Assembly (NCBI GenBank): GCA_934272745.1
Contig: CAKQSI010000041.1
Coordinates: 1 to 19,149 of the forward strand
Direction: 5' to 3'
Source: an uncultured Clostridia bacterium
Lineage (GTDB): Bacteria > Bacillota > Clostridia > Christensenellales > Borkfalkiaceae
DNA length: 19,149 nucleotides
The notes under the pieces are model-generated. The model saw nothing but the letters and a program-made list of their open reading frames with translations. It did no database searches and was not told the DNA's origin. Positions within the stretch are counted from its first letter, which is position 1. Each line of letters opens with the position of its first letter. The position numbers and the translations under genes were made by a program. Positions 12,203 through 19,149 of the stretch are shown in pieces.

Positions 12203-13894
12203 ATGGACGTCAATTCCGACATCTTGCAATTCTACGTCTATAAAAAGATCGTGCAAAAAAAGCAGGTCGACGCGATTTTAGAAGATTGCAGAAAACTGAA
12301 AATGCCCGTCGAATCGTACCTGACCTACAAGGGGTACTGTTCGGGCGCGGACGCTCTGGCGGCGCTGGGGGAATATTTCTGCATGCCCACCTGCCGCATG
12401 GAAATGCTGGAAGTGGACAAGGAACTCTTCAAAAGCCTGTCGTTCACCTTTCTGAAAAAGCATAAAATCGTCCCCGTACGGCGGGACGAACGGGGCGCGA
12501 CGCTGTTTGCAATCGCCGACCCGACCGACTTTTTCACGCTGTCCATGCTCCGGCAGACCTTTCCGGGAATGCAGGACTATATTCTCGTCCCCGAAAACGA
12601 GATCGACACCTTTATCGAATCCAACCTTGCGGTGCAGTCCACCGCGGACGCGCTGGAAGACCTCAGGGAAACCAAGCCGCGCGATACCGAAAGCGCAAGC
12701 GTGCTGCTGCCCATCGGTTCCGCCGCCAAAGACGAGGAAGTTGTCAACAATCCCGCCGTCCGGCTGGTGGACTCCGTCATCAAAGAAGCGGTACCCTTCC
12801 GCGCCAGCGATATTCATATCGAACCGTTTGAAAAGACCGTCAAAGTGCGCTACCGTATCGACGGCGACTTGCAGGAGCGGGCGGAATTCCCCATCGAGAG
12901 TTACCCCGCCATCTGCGCGCGTTTAAAAATTCTTTCCGGCATCTCCATTGCCGAACGTCGCATTCCGCAGGACGGGCGTATCAGCATGAACGTCAACGGC
13001 ACCGATTACGACTTCCGCGTATCCACGCTGCCCACCGTCTACGGCGAAAAGTTCGTTATCCGTATTTTAGACAAGACGGCGTTCAACTTCTCGCGGTCGG
13101 AACTGGGCTTTACCGCCGAAGAAAACGCGGTCATCGACAAAATCCTCGCGCATTCCTACGGCATCGTGCTGCTTACCGGACCTACCGGCTGCGGCAAATC
13201 CACCACGCTGTATTCTTTCCTGAAAGAAATCAACCGTCCCACGGTCAACATCATCACCGTCGAAGACCCTGTGGAATACACCATGCCGGGCATCAATCAG
13301 GTGCAGGTGAACACCAAAGCCAACCTGACGTTTGCAAGCGCCCTGCGCAGTATTCTCCGTCAGGACCCGGACGTCATCATGGTCGGCGAAATTCGTGACG
13401 AAACCACCGCCGAGATTGCCATTCGCGCCGCGATCACCGGACATCTGGTTTTTTCTACCCTGCACACCAACGACGCGCCGGGCGCCGTCGTCCGTCTGGA
13501 GGATATGAAAGTCACCGATTATCTGGTCGCGGACGCGCTCGTCGGCGTTATCGCACAGCGACTTGTCAAACGCCTTTGCCCCGCGTGCGAAAAACGCGGC
13601 AGGACGACCGAGTCGGAAATGAAGATTCTGGGGCTTTCGGAGCCGGCGACTATTTTCCGTCCGCAAGGGTGTCAGTTCTGCAACAATTCCGGGTACAAAG
13701 GGCGTGTTGCGGTACACGAAATTATGTATATGAACGACAAGATCCGCAACGCCGTTACCAACGGCGCCCCCATCGAGGAGGTGCGTTCCTTGGCGGAAGA
13801 GGGCGGCATGGTCAGCCTGTGGGACAGTTGCAAACGCCTCGTCATGCAGGGCGTGACCGACGTTTCCGAACTTTTGACCCTGTACAACGACTGA
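12203..13894 (+). CDS. pilB: Type IV pilus assembly ATPase
   Basis: This 563-residue hexameric ATPase drives pilus extension. The N-terminal ~150 residues fit the MshEN/T2SSE-N domain. Walker A GPTGCGKST is at about 326-334. Walker B and the Asp box DPDVIMVGEIRD are at about 388-399, followed by HLVFSTLHTND. Two zinc-binding Cys pairs, CPAC (459-462) and CQFC (490-493), mark the PilB/GspE class and argue against a PilT retraction ATPase. The start ATG has GGGGAG about 12 nt upstream, 73 nt after pilC. It is the last gene of the pilus unit and ends 21 nt before a strong terminator. A PilT is not seen in the window, so retraction may be absent or encoded elsewhere. Confidence 0.97.
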   Translation: MDVNSDILQFYVYKKIVQKKQVDAILEDCRKLKMPVESYLTYKGYCSGADALAALGEYFCMPTCRMEMLEVDKELFKSLSFTFLKKHKIVPVRRDERGATLFAIADPTDFFTLSMLRQTFPGMQDYILVPENEIDTFIESNLAVQSTADALEDLRETKPRDTESASVLLPIGSAAKDEEVVNNPAVRLVDSVIKEAVPFRASDIHIEPFEKTVKVRYRIDGDLQERAEFPIESYPAICARLKILSGISIAERRIPQDGRISMNVNGTDYDFRVSTLPTVYGEKFVIRILDKTAFNFSRSELGFTAEENAVIDKILAHSYGIVLLTGPTGCGKSTTLYSFLKEINRPTVNIITVEDPVEYTMPGINQVQVNTKANLTFASALRSILRQDPDVIMVGEIRDETTAEIAIRAAITGHLVFSTLHTNDAPGAVVRLEDMKVTDYLVADALVGVIAQRLVKRLCPACEKRGRTTESEMKILGLSEPATIFRPQGCQFCNNSGYKGRVAVHEIMYMNDKIRNAVTNGAPIEEVRSLAEEGGMVSLWDSCKRLVMQGVTDVSELLTLYND

Positions 13895-13915
13895 TTTTCG
13901 GATATAAAAATTCGT

Positions 13916-13963
13916 CCGCCCGCGGCGGGGCAACCGTGGTTGCCCCGCCGCGGGCGGGTTTTT
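13916..13963 (+). terminator. Terminator of the pilus operon
   Basis: CCGCCCGCGGCGGGGCAACC (13916-13935) is complementary to the sequence at 13938-13957, a near-perfect long stem followed by TTTTT. It closes the operon after pilB. Confidence 0.93.
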
Positions 13964-14104
13964 CGTAAAAGGGAGGGGGTTCCGCTTTGCGGTTTTCGCC
14001 GGACGATTCGGCATTTCGCGATTGCGTTTTCTGATAAATCCGCCGGAAAGCGGCGAAAATTTACAAAAAAAACGCAAAAAAGTATGGTAATTTGCAGGGG
14101 AGTA

Positions 14105-14113
14105 TGCTATAAT
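14105..14113 (+). promoter_or_regulatory. Extended -10 promoter of the 14138 gene
   Basis: TGCTATAAT combines a TG extension (14105-14106) with a perfect TATAAT (14108-14113). The -35 position 17 nt upstream (TGGTAA) is weak, as is usual for extended -10 promoters. The start would be near 14120, directly before the AAAGGAG ribosome binding site, so the leader is very short. Confidence 0.78.
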
Positions 14114-14137
14114 AAAGAAAAAAGGAGTTTCTTTCGT

Positions 14138-14554
14138 ATGCAAAGGTATCAGGACTTGACCCGTTTTATTCCGCTGCTGGAAAAAACAACGGTCTATGGC
14201 GAATGGGTAGGAGAGGAAATTCCGCAGGACAAGTTGAAGAAAGACGAAAGCGGCAGAGTGCTTCCGTACGTAACGCCCTACGTGCGCTACGCGCCGGAAG
14301 TTTCGGAGTTTATGAACGTGGTTTCGCACTATCAGGCGGGCTTCGCACGCGACGCGCTGAAAGAAAACGCGATCGAGTACACCGAAAAAAGCCTGCTGAG
14401 CGAAGACGCCGCTACGCTTTCTCCCGAACTTGCGGTGTCGTTTATCCGCAAAGTCGTGTCGAACGAACGCTATCGCGACGGTGCCGTTTTGGAATATCTC
14501 GAAAACGGCAGAGTGCTCGCCTGGCTGAAACGCCTGCAGGAAATCGACGGCTGA
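14138..14554 (+). CDS. Small cytoplasmic protein of unknown function
   Basis: This is a 138-residue soluble protein with no signal peptide or membrane helix. It starts MQRYQDLTRFIPLLE, has a middle PYVTPYVRYAPEVSEFMNVV, and ends in a mostly helical C-terminal half rich in Leu and charged residues. The N-terminal pattern (Y-x-x-L-x-x-x-IP-L-E...GEW) recalls the DUF6508 family, but this is from memory and uncertain. The ATG has AAAGGAG about 10 nt upstream. It is a single-gene unit with its own promoter and terminator, next to the pilus operon but not part of it. No function is proposed. Confidence 0.85.
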   Translation: MQRYQDLTRFIPLLEKTTVYGEWVGEEIPQDKLKKDESGRVLPYVTPYVRYAPEVSEFMNVVSHYQAGFARDALKENAIEYTEKSLLSEDAATLSPELAVSFIRKVVSNERYRDGAVLEYLENGRVLAWLKRLQEIDG

Positions 14555-14596
14555 CCCGAAAGGAATATCGGGCGCCTTCGGTAAACAACAACTGAC

Positions 14597-14644
14597 GCCG
14601 CGGGGCGGGCGGAAGCATTTGCTTCCGCCCGCCCCGCGGCTTTT
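14597..14644 (+). terminator. Terminator after the 14138 gene
   Basis: A perfect 20-bp stem runs from 14597-14616 to 14621-14640 with an ATTT loop, followed by TTTT. This unusually long GC stem matches the style of the pilB terminator. Confidence 0.92.
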
Positions 14645-14797
14645 CTATGCAATTTTAATGAAAAATGATTGTTTTACGGCGGTTTTTCAAGGGATTGTGG
14701 CGCCTTTGCTCCTACGGTTTTTATAACTTGGTGCAAAAAGGTTTTCGCATTTAGGGGCGTTTCGCGCTCATGGTTTTTATAGAAAGGCGAAGAAAGA
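14645..14797. other. Intergenic stretch between convergent units
   Basis: I see no gene here. It lies between the terminator of the plus-strand 14138 gene and the terminator of the minus-strand 14947 gene and is comparatively AT-rich. Confidence 0.5.
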
Positions 14798-14823
14798 AAA
14801 CCGCCGGGTTTTTCCGGCGGTTT
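14798..14823 (-). terminator. Terminator of the minus-strand PH-like gene
   Basis: AAACCGCCGG (14798-14807) and CCGGCGGTTT (14814-14823) form a 10-bp stem with a 6-nt loop. Read on the minus strand it is followed by TTTCTTTCTT, about 125 nt after the stop codon. Confidence 0.75.
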
Positions 14824-14946
14824 GGGGATTTTACAACGTGTTTATCCGGTGATTTTTTACAGCGTTTCCGCTCTCGCGGCTTCAGGACGGTTCCCGCCGG
14901 GCGCGCAAACAATGATAAACGCTTTTCGTCCGAAAAGTCACAACCG

Positions 14947-15402
14947 TTATACGTTTTCGAGATCCTGATAGTCGATGGAATACTGAAATTCGCCGCCGGC
15001 AGACTTCAGGTCGTCCACAAAGTCGTTAAAGAGGACGGGCGCAATGCGCACCACCATCAACTTTTCGCCGTACAGCACGAATAAAAGCTTGCTTTTTTCC
15101 TTGTACACTACTTCCGAAATCTCTTTCAGGTCGATTTTCAGGGAAAAAATACCCAACTTCAGCGCCAAAACGCCGGGGCGGATCTCGTACCGGGCGGAAG
15201 TCAAAAACAGCACGAGTTCTACAATGACCAGCGCGCATACCGCAAGAATCAGGATACAGTTGATCTGGTTGAAAATGTTCAGTTCGGAAAAGGAGAACAG
15301 CCGGATGATATTGAGCACCAGCCCCGCGGTAAACAGCGCGATGCCGACAGACGCCAGAATGACCGACGTTTTCCCGATTTGACAACGATAGCGACCTTTC
15401 AT
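14947..15402 (-). CDS. Two-pass membrane protein with a PH-like domain
   Basis: This 151-residue protein has two hydrophobic helices (about 12-34 and 47-68) followed by a beta-rich cytoplasmic domain (ARYEIRPGVLALKLGIFSLKIDLKEISEVVY... to about 136). The Y-E-I-x-x-G-x-L-x-L-K-x-G-x-x-x-x-x-I-x-L-x-E-I pattern is that of bacterial PH-like domains in small membrane proteins (YcxB/YdbS type). Such domains bind membranes or partner proteins; no enzyme site is seen. The ATG has GGAG with 6-nt spacing. A TATAAA is upstream at 15446-15451 on the minus strand, but no good -35 is found. It is transcribed opposite to its neighbours, so it is an independent gene; the exact role is unknown. Confidence 0.85.
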   Translation of the reverse strand: MKGRYRCQIGKTSVILASVGIALFTAGLVLNIIRLFSFSELNIFNQINCILILAVCALVIVELVLFLTSARYEIRPGVLALKLGIFSLKIDLKEISEVVYKEKSKLLFVLYGEKLMVVRIAPVLFNDFVDDLKSAGGEFQYSIDYQDLENV

Positions 15403-15489
15403 AACAATCTCCGTTAAAACTAAGGGAAGTGGATTTTCAACTTACTTTATACCTTGGCGCCGTTGCGCCCCGCAAGGCAGAACCTTGCG

Positions 15490-15656
15490 TTTCCCTGCGG
15501 GCGACGACCAAAACGCCTCCCCGCGGCGATCGGAACGTTTCCCCGCCCGCGGGGTCGGAACGCTTCCCCGCGGCGATCGGAACGTTTCCCCGCCCGCGGG
15601 GTCGGAACGCTTCCCCGCGGGCGACGATCAAAATGCGTTCCGGCGGGCAGAATGCC
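15490..15656. repeat. GC-rich degenerate tandem repeat array
   Basis: A 47-bp unit starts at 15518 and is repeated exactly at 15565-15611. Each unit is itself two related sub-units of 22 and 25 bp, both starting TCCCCGC and ending in GGAACG-T/C-T. Divergent copies flank it at 15490-15516 and 15612-15656, for example GCGGGCGACGA-C/T-CAAAA on both sides, giving about seven sub-units. A CCCCG-CCCG-CGGGG hairpin can form in the longer sub-unit. The unit length is not a multiple of three, so no reading frame is kept through the copies. Confidence 0.85.
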
Positions 15657-15759
15657 TCCCGCACAGGAATTTTACCACAAACGGGGCAAATATTCAATCT
15701 CCTATAACAATTTTCTATAAGAAAGTTTCAAAAAAAAAAGGGTAACCGCCCGAGATTAG

Positions 15760-15788
15760 TTGAAAATCGGCAAAAAATAGTGTAAAAT
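15760..15788 (+). promoter_or_regulatory. Sigma-A promoter of the hydratase unit
   Basis: TTGAAA (15760-15765) and TAAAAT (15783-15788) are 17 nt apart, with TG just upstream of the -10. The start near 15795 gives a ~100-nt leader. I recognise no riboswitch in it. Confidence 0.82.
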
Positions 15789-15896
15789 AAAGAAACCACA
15801 ATAAAAATGCCCGGTTTTGCCATAGAAAAAATGAAAAGTCCTTTCAGGCGGCGGGCGCATTTCCGCGGGCAGCGCGGAAAATACGGGAGAGAGAAT

Positions 15897-18191
15897 ATGA
15901 AGTACGTTAAAAACGGGGTCTACCTTGCAGACGGCAAGGTGGTACTCAATCGGGCGGACGCCCCGGGGCGCATTGCAAAAGCGCTCGGCATTCCGGAGGA
16001 GCAGGTGCAGGACGCAAAGCGCGGCACTATGGCTTACGGCATTCTGACCGCACATAACGCGGCGGGGGCGGCGTTTGACTACGCGCCCGGCGCCGACCTG
16101 AAAAACTGCGGACTACGAATTAAATTCGACGCCATTGCCTCGCACGACATCACCTACGTAGGTATTATCCAGACGGCGCGCGCCAGCGGTATGCGGGAAT
16201 TCCCCCTGCCGTACACGCTGACCAACTGCCACAACAGCCTTTGCGCCGTGGGCGGAACCATCAACGAGGACGACCACGTTTTCGGGCTTTCCGCAGCCAA
16301 AAAATACGGAGGCGATTACGTCCCCGCGCACGTTGCCGTCATTCATCAATACATGCGCGAAATGCAGGCGAAAGCGGGCGGCATGATTTTAGGTTCGGAC
16401 TCCCACACCCGGTACGGCGCTTTGGGTTGCCTTGCCGTGGGCGAGGGCGGACCCGAACTGGTCAAACAACTTCTGGGCAGAACGTACGACCTGCGCTATC
16501 CGGACGTCGTTCTGGTATACGTCAAGGGGAAACCGGCGCCCGGCGTCGGTCCGCAGGACGTGGCGCTTGCGCTCATAAAGGAAGTCTTTTCCAAAGGACT
16601 GGTCAAAAACAAGGTGCTGGAATTTGCCGGCCCCGGAATCGCCGGGCTTTCCCTGGACTACCGCAACGGCATCGACGTGATGACGACCGAAACCACCTGC
16701 CTTTCTTCGGTATGGGAAACCGACGAAAGGGTGGCGGAATACTACGCCCTGCACGGCAGAGCGGGGGATTACAAAAAACTTGCGCCGGCGCGGGTCGCCC
16801 TCTACGACGCCGCGATCGAACTTGACCTCGGCGAGATCCGTCCCATGATCGCGCTACCTTTCCACCCCTCCAACGCCTATACGATAGACGAATTCCTTTC
16901 CGCCCCCGGCGACTACCTGCGGGAAGCCGAAAAAGTGGGCGAATCCCTGCTCCCGGGCGGCAGATTCCGCCTGACCGATAAAGTAGACCGGGAAGGCAGA
17001 GTACACGTTTCGCAGGGGATTATCGCCGGCTGCGCGGGCGGTATGTACGAAAATATCGCCATCGCCGCCAATATGTTAAAGGGAAAATCCACGGGGAACG
17101 GCGCCTTTTCGCTGTCCGTTTACCCCTCCAGCCAACCGGTCTATAAATGTCTGGCGGATCACGGCTACCTGTCGCTGCTTGCGGAAGCGGGCGCTATCGT
17201 CAAGACGGCGTTCTGCGGACCCTGCTTCGGCGCGGGGGACGTGCCGTGCAACAACGGACTTTCTATCCGCCATACCACCCGCAATTTCGAAATGCGCGAG
17301 GGCAGCAAACCGGGGCAGGGACAACTTGCCGCTACCTGCCTGATGGACGCGCGCAGCATCGCCGCAACGGCGGCAAACGGCGGCGTTCTGACGCCGGCGG
17401 ACAGGGCGGACGACTTCAACCATCGCATCAAGCGGTATGCGTTTGACGGCGGCATTTACGAACGCCGGGTCTATCGCGGGTTCGGCAAGGCGCAGCAGGA
17501 GGAAGAACTGGTGTTCGGCCCCAACATTGCGGACTGGCCGGAGATGCCCGCGCTGAAAGACCATTTGCTTTTGAAAGTGGTTTCCAGTCTGCACGACGCG
17601 GTCACGACCACGGACGATCTGATTCCCTCCGGGGATACCTCTTCGTACCGTTCCAACCCGCAGAAACTGGCGGAATTCACCCTGTCCAAAAAGGATCCGG
17701 GGTACGTTTCCCGCGCGAAAGACGCCGCAACCGAGGGCAAACTGCTGCTTTCCGCAGGGTCGGAAGAGATGAATAAAATTCTCGCCAAAAACGGCATTCT
17801 GCTTTCCAGACTGTCGTTCGGCAGCGCGGTGGCAAGCGTCAAGCCGGGGGACGGTTCCGCAAGGGAACAGGCGGCTTCCTGCCAGAGGGTGCTGGGCGGC
17901 GCGGCGAATCTCGCCGTGGAATACGCCACCAAACGCTATCGCAGCAACGTGATCAACTGGGGCATGATTCCTTTCCTCGTCAAAAATAACTGTTTCGAGG
18001 CGGGCGATTACGTGCTGGTTCCGTCGGTCAGGGAAAAGATTTCCGCCGGCATTACCGAATTCCCCGCCCGGCTGATCCGCGGAGGAAAGGTGAAAGATCT
18101 GCTTTTAAAAATCGATCCGATGACCAAAGAGGAACGGGCGATCGTCTGCTCCGGCTGTCTGATCAACTATTATAAGGGGGAAAGAAAATAA
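15897..18191 (+). CDS. Aconitase-family hydratase (YbhJ-like)
   Basis: This 764-residue iron-sulfur hydratase of the aconitase superfamily has the GSDSHT motif (D168-S-H170). Cluster-ligand cysteines are C379 (GIIAGCAGG) and the C440-G-P-C443 pair, and the C-terminal SGDTSSYRSNP region stands where aconitase has its swivel-domain loop. The overall pattern and length fit the group annotated simply as 'hydratase' (E. coli YbhJ, ~750 residues) rather than citrate aconitase, isopropylmalate or homoaconitate enzymes. The substrate is unknown. The ATG at 15897 follows GGGAGAGAG. A longer frame from 15807 adds 30 basic residues with no family counterpart and no clear ribosome binding site. It has its own promoter and nearly touches the next gene (2 nt gap), so the pair is probably one unit. 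Confidence 0.88.
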   Translation: MKYVKNGVYLADGKVVLNRADAPGRIAKALGIPEEQVQDAKRGTMAYGILTAHNAAGAAFDYAPGADLKNCGLRIKFDAIASHDITYVGIIQTARASGMREFPLPYTLTNCHNSLCAVGGTINEDDHVFGLSAAKKYGGDYVPAHVAVIHQYMREMQAKAGGMILGSDSHTRYGALGCLAVGEGGPELVKQLLGRTYDLRYPDVVLVYVKGKPAPGVGPQDVALALIKEVFSKGLVKNKVLEFAGPGIAGLSLDYRNGIDVMTTETTCLSSVWETDERVAEYYALHGRAGDYKKLAPARVALYDAAIELDLGEIRPMIALPFHPSNAYTIDEFLSAPGDYLREAEKVGESLLPGGRFRLTDKVDREGRVHVSQGIIAGCAGGMYENIAIAANMLKGKSTGNGAFSLSVYPSSQPVYKCLADHGYLSLLAEAGAIVKTAFCGPCFGAGDVPCNNGLSIRHTTRNFEMREGSKPGQGQLAATCLMDARSIAATAANGGVLTPADRADDFNHRIKRYAFDGGIYERRVYRGFGKAQQEEELVFGPNIADWPEMPALKDHLLLKVVSSLHDAVTTTDDLIPSGDTSSYRSNPQKLAEFTLSKKDPGYVSRAKDAATEGKLLLSAGSEEMNKILAKNGILLSRLSFGSAVASVKPGDGSAREQAASCQRVLGGAANLAVEYATKRYRSNVINWGMIPFLVKNNCFEAGDYVLVPSVREKISAGITEFPARLIRGGKVKDLLLKIDPMTKEERAIVCSGCLINYYKGERK

Positions 18192-18193
18192 CA

Positions 18194-18928
18194 ATGGAAA
18201 AACAAACTTTGGGGAAGCAATACCGTTTCGTCGAAAAACTGGTCGCGCGGAATAAGGACGCGAACAACGCCGAAATGCCGGTCATCGCCTTTTTAGGCGA
18301 CAGCGTAACGCAGGGATGCTTCTGCGCCAACGACACCAACGCCGGGTACGTTTCTAAATTCCGCTATGCGCTGGGGAAACTGTTTCCCGCGGTGCCTGCT
18401 TACGTGCTGAACGCCGGCATCGGCGGCAACAACACCGAGTGGGCGTTCCGCCGCATCGACCGCGACGTATTGCCGTTTCACCCCGACCTCGTGGTGGTGA
18501 ACCTCGGCTTAAACGACGTCTGGGCGGAAGACCGCACGGCAAAGGACTATCGCAAATTTCTGGGCGAAACCTTCGATAAGCTGCTTGCCGCGGGGACGGA
18601 AGTTATTTTTATGACCCCCAACGCGATGAACTATTACCGCAGCGGCGCTACCGAACCGCACAATATGGAACTCGCCTTAAAGACCGCCGACTATATGACC
18701 AGCGGCTTGTTTGACGAAGTGGTAAAGGTGGGGAGAGAGGAAGCGCAAAAGCGCAATATCGCTATTTCCGACACCTACCGCAAGTGGCGCAATCTCTATC
18801 TGCAGGGCGTGCCGACCACGGAATTTCTTGCGGGCGGCATCAATCACCCGTTGCCGGACGCGCATTGGCTGTTCGTCACCACGCTGTTCGATACGCTGTT
18901 CCGCCTGAACGAGGATCCGGACGCGTAA
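18194..18928 (+). CDS. SGNH/GDSL-type hydrolase
   Basis: This 244-residue cytoplasmic SGNH-fold protein (no signal peptide) has block I FLGDSVTQG with nucleophile S37, block II around GIGGNN (G77, N79), and block III LGLND with N107. The block V His is H218 in GGINHP, but the Asp normally three residues before it is a Gly (G215), so the triad is incomplete or uses another acid such as D222. The family removes acyl groups from sugars, lipids or other esters; the substrate is not evident. It follows the aconitase-family hydratase after 2 nt, with a G-rich site about 13 nt upstream, and is probably translated from the same mRNA. A shared pathway with the hydratase is likely by context only. Confidence 0.85.
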   Translation: MEKQTLGKQYRFVEKLVARNKDANNAEMPVIAFLGDSVTQGCFCANDTNAGYVSKFRYALGKLFPAVPAYVLNAGIGGNNTEWAFRRIDRDVLPFHPDLVVVNLGLNDVWAEDRTAKDYRKFLGETFDKLLAAGTEVIFMTPNAMNYYRSGATEPHNMELALKTADYMTSGLFDEVVKVGREEAQKRNIAISDTYRKWRNLYLQGVPTTEFLAGGINHPLPDAHWLFVTTLFDTLFRLNEDPDA

Positions 18929-18937
18929 GGGTCGGTT

Positions 18938-18995
18938 TCGCTTGGTTTCCGCCGCGGCGGAAGCGGAATTATATCGTTATTGAAATACCAAGCGA
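18938..18995. repeat. Nested inverted repeats after the SGNH gene
   Basis: TCGCTTGGT (18938-18946) is complementary to ACCAAGCGA (18987-18995), and between them TTCCGCCGCGGCGGAA is a perfect palindrome. No T-tract follows, so a terminator role is uncertain. I see no gene from 18929 to the end of the window. Confidence 0.5.
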
Positions 18996-19149
18996 TTGCC
19001 GAAGGCAAGGTTACTCCGGCAGCGCGCATATAAACAGGTTGTGAAACGCCGTGCATAAACGGGTAATTTACCGGGTAGAACGGGCAATAAATACTGAGTA
19101 TAAATACGGTAAATATGCGTTATGGCTGTAATATCTGAATGAGGGGCGG

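Noticed and set aside
12203..13894. PilT retraction ATPase
   Set aside because: The N-terminal MshEN-like domain, the length of 563 residues and the CxxC...CxxC zinc motif mark it as a PilB-type extension ATPase.
15490..15656. CRISPR array
   Set aside because: The copies are degenerate, abut each other without unique spacers of constant length, and no cas gene is present.
15437..15697. Minus-strand frame beginning CPVCGK, resembling a small zinc-ribbon protein
   Set aside because: The only start candidates are TTG or ATT, the TTG sits one base from its AGGAG, and most of the frame is the 47-bp repeat array whose unit is not a multiple of three. It cannot be fully excluded.

Overview
The window looks like chromosomal DNA from a Gram-positive-type, probably anaerobic Bacillota (Clostridia-like) bacterium with moderately high GC. 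The signs are AGGAGG-type ribosome binding sites before almost every gene, sigma-A promoters with 17-nt spacers, a formate-tetrahydrofolate ligase gene under a ZTP riboswitch, intrinsic terminators with long GC stems, and a compact type IV pilus locus with no outer-membrane secretin. I did not identify a species.

Layout. 1-2484: fhs on the minus strand, with a ~590-nt leader carrying a ZTP (pfl-type) riboswitch, its terminator hairpin and an extra structured element nearer the promoter. 2485-3471: about 1 kb with no convincing gene, at the point where gene direction switches. It holds two perfect DnaA boxes, two near-perfect ones, an AT-rich stretch, an inverted repeat and a G10 run, so it is a candidate oriC-like region. 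3472-5592: a promoter, two membrane-anchored proteins of unknown function, and a major-pilin-like gene ending in a strong terminator. 5827-13963: a second promoter, a ~420-nt hairpin-rich leader and an apparent pilus operon: three consecutive minor-pilin-like genes, pilM-like, pilD, pilC and pilB, closed by a terminator. 14105-14644: a small gene of unknown function with its own extended -10 promoter and terminator. 14798-15402: a minus-strand PH-like membrane protein. 15490-15656: a GC-rich degenerate repeat array. 15760-18928: a promoter followed by an aconitase-family hydratase and an SGNH hydrolase gene, nearly abutting.

How the genes fit together. The 5118 product is a class-III-signal major pilin. 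PilD would cleave and methylate prepilins, PilB powers assembly at the PilC platform, and the PilM-like protein would couple PilB to the membrane complex. No PilN, PilO or PilT is visible here.

Most unusual point. The three consecutive minor-pilin-like genes each encode a ~106-112-residue, basic, low-complexity leader before the prepilin cleavage site, where prepilin leaders are usually about 5-30 residues. Each leader is built from its own private set of short DNA repeats. Short start signals (SD sequences, and ATGA overlaps for two of the three) support translation of these leaders. Similar private, local repeats occur in non-coding parts of the window (1-93, 9943-10024, 15490-15656), suggesting a general repeat-generating tendency in this genome.
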